A stretch of 27,347 bases of DNA from DTBU01 sp964568845 (lineage in GTDB: Archaea > Thermoproteota > CALKCG01 > B24), in the NCBI GenBank assembly GCA_964568845.1, contig CAZMSC010000020.1, positions 1-27,347 on the forward strand, given 5' to 3'. Both the position numbers and the translations under genes were made by a program. The stretch's first letter is position 1. Each line of letters opens with the position of its first letter. This document shows positions 24,624-27,347 of this stretch, piece after piece. Under the pieces are notes generated by a model. That model was given only the letters and a program-made list of their open reading frames with translations, ran no database searches and was not told the origin of the DNA.

Positions 24624-24636
24624 ATAACACTGTTAT
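24624..24636. promoter_or_regulatory. Sulfur-region palindrome, copy 3 (ATAACA-C-TGTTAT), perfect
   Basis: It is a perfect 13-base palindrome, extending to 15 bases at 24623-24637. It lies in the divergent promoter region, 67 bases before the cysteine desulfurase ATG and 34 bases upstream of copy 4. Confidence 0.65.
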
Positions 24637-24657
24637 ATAAATGTTGTGCAAAAATTT

Positions 24658-24670
24658 ATAACAATGTTTT
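24658..24670. promoter_or_regulatory. Sulfur-region palindrome, copy 4 (ATAACA-A-TGTTTT)
   Basis: It matches the shared palindrome at 12 of 13 positions. Its right arm runs into the TATA-like TTTTAAAATATT (24667-24678) of the cysteine desulfurase promoter, a typical repressor position. Confidence 0.55.
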
Positions 24671-24702
24671 AAAATATTAAGTGTGGTCATGAGCTGGTCG
24701 CC

Positions 24703-25917
24703 ATGTTAAACATCGAGTCGATACGCAAAGACTTCCCAATACTTTCGCTACGTAGAGAAGACGGTAAGCCTCTGATCTACCTAGATAATGCTGCTACAAC
24801 ACTTAAACCACGTCAAGTTGTAGATGCTGTTGTCCGATACTATGAACGATATACGGCTAATGTACATAGAGGCTTATACAGACTGTCTCAAGAAGCGACC
24901 ACACTGTATGAAAACTCCAGGGAGACTATTGCAAGGTTTATAAAAGCAGACCCTAGTGAGGTTGTTTTCACGAAAAACGCTACAGAAGGCGTCAACATAG
25001 TCGCTTATGGCTTAAACTGGAATCCAGGGGACGAAGTCATTACAACGGTTATGGAGCATCACTCAAACCTAGTGCCTTGGCAGATCATACGCGATAGATT
25101 TAAAGTACGCCTCAAATTTTTAGACGTAACGGATGAAGGATATCTAAATGTGGAAGACCTTCCATCACTTATATCTAAGCGGACGAGGTTGCTAACTTTA
25201 ACGCACGTATCAAACGTCCTTGGAACTATAAACCCCATTGAAGAGCTCGTTAAGATAGCTCATGAACATGACGTTCTAGTTTTAGTGGACGCAGCGCAAT
25301 CAGCTCCGCACACTTCTATAGACGTGAAGAGTATTGGATGCGACTTTCTAGTTTTCAGCAGTCATAAGATGCTTGGACCTACAGGCATAGGCGTCCTATA
25401 CGTGAACAAGAATGCGTCAGAAATACTTCAGCCGCCTTTTGGAGGGGGAGAGATGATAAGCAGAGTAGACCTCACGAAGGCTGAGTGGAACGACATGCCG
25501 TGGAGGTTTGAACCCGGCACGCCGAATGTCGCTGGAGCTATAGGGCTTGCCACAGCCGTTGATTATCTTAAAAACATCGGGATGGGTGATGTGCGAAGGC
25601 ACGAGGCCCAGCTGACAGAGCTGGCTCTCAGAAGGCTTAGTGATTTAGAGCGCGTTATAATCTATGGTCCTAAAAGGGCTGAGGATAGGGGTGGACTTAT
25701 AGCTTTTAATGTTGAAGGCGTGAATAGCCATGACGTCGCCCTCCTCTTAGATGAACTTGAGAATATAGCCGTCAGGTCTGGTTTACATTGCGCAGAGCCT
25801 CTGCATAAAAGGTTTAAGGTGCAAAGCTCCGTTAGAGCATCCTTCTACATATACAATACGGCGGAAGAGGTTGAGGCTTTCTGTGATACCGTAGAGAAGA
25901 TATCTAAATTGTTGTAA
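24703..25917 (+). CDS. sufS: Cysteine desulfurase, SufS/Csd type
   Basis: The 404-residue aminotransferase-V protein has all SufS marks: YLDNAATTLKP at residues 26-36, MEHHSNLVPWQ, the PLP Lys K222 in FSSHKMLGPTG, and the persulfide Cys C363 in RSGLHCAEPL, followed by SSVRASFYIYNT. It removes sulfur from L-cysteine as an enzyme-bound persulfide for Fe-S clusters, thiamin or sulfur carriers. The short active-site loop and the R-S-G-x-H-C-A sequence place it in group II (SufS/CsdA) rather than IscS. The promoter has a TATA-like element about 30 bases upstream of ATG 24703 and two palindromes. The gene stands alone; no sufBCD follows. Convergent Thi4 lies 10 bases beyond the stop. Confidence 0.9.
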   Translation: MLNIESIRKDFPILSLRREDGKPLIYLDNAATTLKPRQVVDAVVRYYERYTANVHRGLYRLSQEATTLYENSRETIARFIKADPSEVVFTKNATEGVNIVAYGLNWNPGDEVITTVMEHHSNLVPWQIIRDRFKVRLKFLDVTDEGYLNVEDLPSLISKRTRLLTLTHVSNVLGTINPIEELVKIAHEHDVLVLVDAAQSAPHTSIDVKSIGCDFLVFSSHKMLGPTGIGVLYVNKNASEILQPPFGGGEMISRVDLTKAEWNDMPWRFEPGTPNVAGAIGLATAVDYLKNIGMGDVRRHEAQLTELALRRLSDLERVIIYGPKRAEDRGGLIAFNVEGVNSHDVALLLDELENIAVRSGLHCAEPLHKRFKVQSSVRASFYIYNTAEEVEAFCDTVEKISKLL

Positions 25918-25927
25918 GAGTTCTAAG

Positions 25928-26707
25928 CTATTTTCTCAAATCGTTACTTACAAGCTCGGCAACGCGTCTACCTGATAGAAGCATGCCGCCGAATATAGGC
26001 CCCATCCTCGGTATCCTATGTAATGTTGCGACGGCCATCCCGGCAACGTATAGACCTGGGCATACTTTACCCGTTTTCTCAACGATGAGCTTCTCTCCTT
26101 CAGCAGCCCACATAGATGCTTCTCCGGGTAGAGATACCTCTAAACCTGGAACTTTCTTGACGGCTACTGAAAGAACCTCGGCTTCATGTCCAGTACAGTC
26201 TATAACGGCTTTAGCTTTGAAACTTATTGGATCTACGTGTAGAGCTGCTATTATCGTTGAACTCCATTGGACGACGACTCCTACGATCCTAGGAGTGTTA
26301 TCTTCGAGTCTGAAAACCACGTCGTCGACAGACACCCCTAGAAGTATTTCCGCACCAGCGTCTATAGCCGCTGTAGCGAGCTTAGCAATCATCTCCGCTG
26401 GATCAACCACGTAGAGATCCTCATTGAATTGTTTAAGCCTACATCCGAATTCTCTAAGTATGCCATCGGCAGGCTTCTGAACGAGAACTGCTGGAAGCTG
26501 CATACCCCCACCGCCCATCCCACCGCCGAAGGAAAGCCTCCTCTCGATTACAAGCGTGTTTAAACCGTTTCTAGCCAGGTATGTGGCAGCTGTAAGTCCT
26601 GCTGGACCAGCACCTACAATTATGACGTCTACCTCAGCCAGCCTGTAGAGCTTGTCAGCAGCTGCCTTAACTATAGCTCTAGTTATGAGGGCTTCATCTA
26701 TAACCAT
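25928..26707 (-). CDS. thi4: Thi4-family thiazole synthase, sulfide-dependent type
   Basis: The 259-residue protein is a Thi4/ribulose-1,5-bisphosphate-isomerase-type family member. It has an N-terminal dinucleotide fold (VIIVGAGPAGLTAATYLAR), ERRLSFGGGMGGGGM, CTGHEAEV, and the closing glycine-rich MGPIFGGMLLSGRRVAE. It makes the thiazole part of thiamin from NAD, glycine and a sulfur source. In suicidal eukaryotic Thi4 a Cys donates the sulfur; here the equivalent position appears to be H157 (AALHVDPI), as in methanogen Thi4 that use free sulfide catalytically with Fe(II). It starts with ATG 26707 with no Shine-Dalgarno. A TATA-like TATAAATATA (26739-26748) is 36 bases upstream, with a palindrome copy between. 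It overlaps no gene and is convergent with the desulfurase. Confidence 0.88.
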   Translation of the reverse strand: MVIDEALITRAIVKAAADKLYRLAEVDVIIVGAGPAGLTAATYLARNGLNTLVIERRLSFGGGMGGGGMQLPAVLVQKPADGILREFGCRLKQFNEDLYVVDPAEMIAKLATAAIDAGAEILLGVSVDDVVFRLEDNTPRIVGVVVQWSSTIIAALHVDPISFKAKAVIDCTGHEAEVLSVAVKKVPGLEVSLPGEASMWAAEGEKLIVEKTGKVCPGLYVAGMAVATLHRIPRMGPIFGGMLLSGRRVAELVSNDLRK

Positions 26708-26722
26708 GTAGACCCGGTTAGT

Positions 26723-26735
26723 ATTACAGTGTTAA
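26723..26735. promoter_or_regulatory. Sulfur-region palindrome, copy 5 (ATTACA-G-TGTTAA)
   Basis: It matches the shared palindrome at 11 of 13 positions. It lies between the Thi4 TATA-like box (26739-26748) and the predicted transcription start near 26717. Confidence 0.45.
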
Positions 26736-26940
26736 GCTTATATTTATATCTATCTTAATGTAAAGGCCGTAGTTTAGCAAATTGTCAAATGGAGGATTCA
26801 CCACTTTTATGTCTTTCCATTTAGCATAGCTTATATCAATATTATCTAATCCGCTTCCAGCTCTAGCCATGAGACTTCAATCTGACGGCTCTATCAAGTT
26901 AGATTTGAAGGCTACAGGGGACTCAGGCTTTAGGGATTAG
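26724..26940 (-). pseudogene. Decayed D-3-phosphoglycerate dehydrogenase-like (SerA) remnant, N-terminal part
   Basis: On the minus strand a 49-codon frame from ATG 26870 reads MARAGSGLDNIDISYAKWKD, then IKVVNPPFDN, then unrelated residues to TAA (26724-26726). The first 30 residues closely match the SerA/D-2-hydroxyacid dehydrogenase segment R-A-G-x-G-x-D-N-I-D-x-x-x-A-x-x-x-x-I-x-V-V-N-x-P. Further upstream in the same frame, beyond a TGA, SPVAFKSNLIEP may be the preceding strand and helix. The frame runs into the Thi4 promoter, so it is a stub. Serine-pathway context (SerK-like neighbours) is suggestive but not proof of a link. Confidence 0.6.
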
Positions 26941-26987
26941 ATGTTAAAGTAGATTTTTCAAAAAATTTTTAAGTTAGAAAGATATTC

Positions 26988-27000
26988 ATAACAGTGTTAT
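26988..27000. promoter_or_regulatory. Sulfur-region palindrome, copy 6 (ATAACA-G-TGTTAT), perfect
   Basis: It is a perfect 13-base palindrome that extends to a perfect 17-base one (26986-27002). It covers the ATG at 26999, about 18 bases behind a TATA-like TTTTTAAG (26966-26973), so it would sit on the transcription start of a leaderless mRNA. Confidence 0.65.
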
Positions 27001-27347
27001 GAGCGATCAAATCACGTACTTGAATGTGTCTGAAGTAAAGCAGCCCGTAAACGTCGATTTAAGAGCTACGATCCCCGTGTATAGTCGGATGCTTAGCGAG
27101 GGCGTTTTAAAGGAGCCTATTGTAGTTGAAAGGGCAACGATGGTTGTTTTAAGGGGATATGAAATACTTGAAGCTTTGAAGTTACTTTCAGCTGAGAAAG
27201 CCCCAGTGTTACAAGTCGATTCGTCTAAAGTCAAAGTGAGTTCTCTGCAAGCTAAGTTAAAGCCTATAACGTTGGAGGCTATCCTCATGGCGGGTGTGAA
27301 AGGGCCGAAGCTTCCATATAATAGCTTTAATGTTCAAATCGATGTGG
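26999..27347 (+). CDS. ParB/SerK-like protein lacking the DGHHR motif (partial at right edge)
   Basis: From ATG 26999 the frame is open for 116 codons to the window edge. Its layout follows the SerK/ParB-like gene at 24096-24533: a first segment ITYLNVSEVKQP, EGVLKEPIVVERATMVVLRGYEILEALKLL, KAPVLQVD, and ILMAGVKGPKLPYNSF. By alignment, L-D-G-H-H-R is replaced by L-R-G-Y-E-I (residues 51-56) and P-P-K-T-S-K-H by L-P-Y-N-S-F-N, so the nucleotide-binding and catalytic residues are gone. It may be a non-catalytic paralogue, such as a regulatory partner or sensor. The start overlaps a perfect 17-base palindrome and lies 29 bases behind a TATA-like element. Confidence 0.6.
   Translation, partial: MSDQITYLNVSEVKQPVNVDLRATIPVYSRMLSEGVLKEPIVVERATMVVLRGYEILEALKLLSAEKAPVLQVDSSKVKVSSLQAKLKPITLEAILMAGVKGPKLPYNSFNVQIDV

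Noticed and set aside
25983..26414. Plus-strand open frame of 143 codons opposite thi4
   Set aside because: It is a shadow of the thi4 reading frame: low-complexity Ser/Thr/Pro composition and no homologous motifs.
26708..26998. TPP riboswitch before thi4
   Set aside because: No conserved CTGAGA or related TPP-aptamer core was found; the short distance from the TATA-like box to ATG leaves no room for an aptamer.

Overview
The window looks like a chromosomal segment of a probably thermophilic archaeon. It carries an archaeal nurA-herA-mre11-rad50 break-processing operon, a PCNA-type sliding clamp, a Thi4 of the archaeal sulfide-using kind and a short SerK/ParB-like protein. Many genes have a TATA-like box about 25-36 bases before the start and no ribosome binding site. 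Genes inside operons often use TTG or GTG starts behind GGTG/GAGG Shine-Dalgarno sequences. I cannot name the lineage with confidence; something in the Thermoproteota/TACK range is a guess.

Layout. 1-2.2 kb: the C-terminal part of an M81/MlrC-family protein, then a leftward uroporphyrinogen-decarboxylase-like gene. 2.4-6.5 kb: four rightward genes in the order Gfo/Idh/MocA dehydrogenase, zinc medium-chain dehydrogenase, creatininase-fold hydrolase and xylose-isomerase-like TIM barrel. This is the enzyme set of the Thermotoga-type inositol pathway (IolG-IolM-IolN-IolO). 6.6-7.2 kb: a small membrane-anchored protein, then an assembly gap of 100 N whose two edges carry the same 55 bases. 7.3-13.9 kb: nurA, herA, mre11, rad50. 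13.9-16.4 kb (leftward): a PCNA with a short N-terminus, a broken GNAT acetyltransferase and an ArsR-like regulator with inverted repeats over its start. 16.6-22.9 kb: a DUF3467 protein, a decayed D-2-hydroxyacid dehydrogenase remnant, a DUF4091/GH123-like protein, a GH130 protein and a GH38 alpha-mannosidase. 23-27.3 kb: a sulfur/thiazole region with a MoaD/ThiS-like carrier, a degenerate retropepsin-like protein, a SerK/ParB-like protein, a SufS-type cysteine desulfurase, Thi4, a second dehydrogenase remnant, and the start of a second ParB/SerK-like protein that has lost the DGHHR motif.

The most notable unexplained signal is in that last region. A short palindrome, ATAACA-N-TGTTAT, occurs in perfect or near-perfect form six times between 23.07 and 27.00 kb, and I noticed no other copy in the window. 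The copies lie over or beside the predicted transcription starts of the MoaD/ThiS-like gene, the cysteine desulfurase (two copies), Thi4, the degenerate ParB/SerK-like gene and a decayed mini-ORF. This reads as the operator of a local sulfur-transfer/thiamin regulon whose regulator is not obvious here. The second notable item is the apparently complete core of an inositol pathway in an archaeal setting.

Several genes are in decay: the GNAT (frameshift plus nonsense codon), two D-2-hydroxyacid dehydrogenase remnants, and the retropepsin-like protein that lacks its catalytic Asp. All family assignments come from reading the translations; no database search was run.
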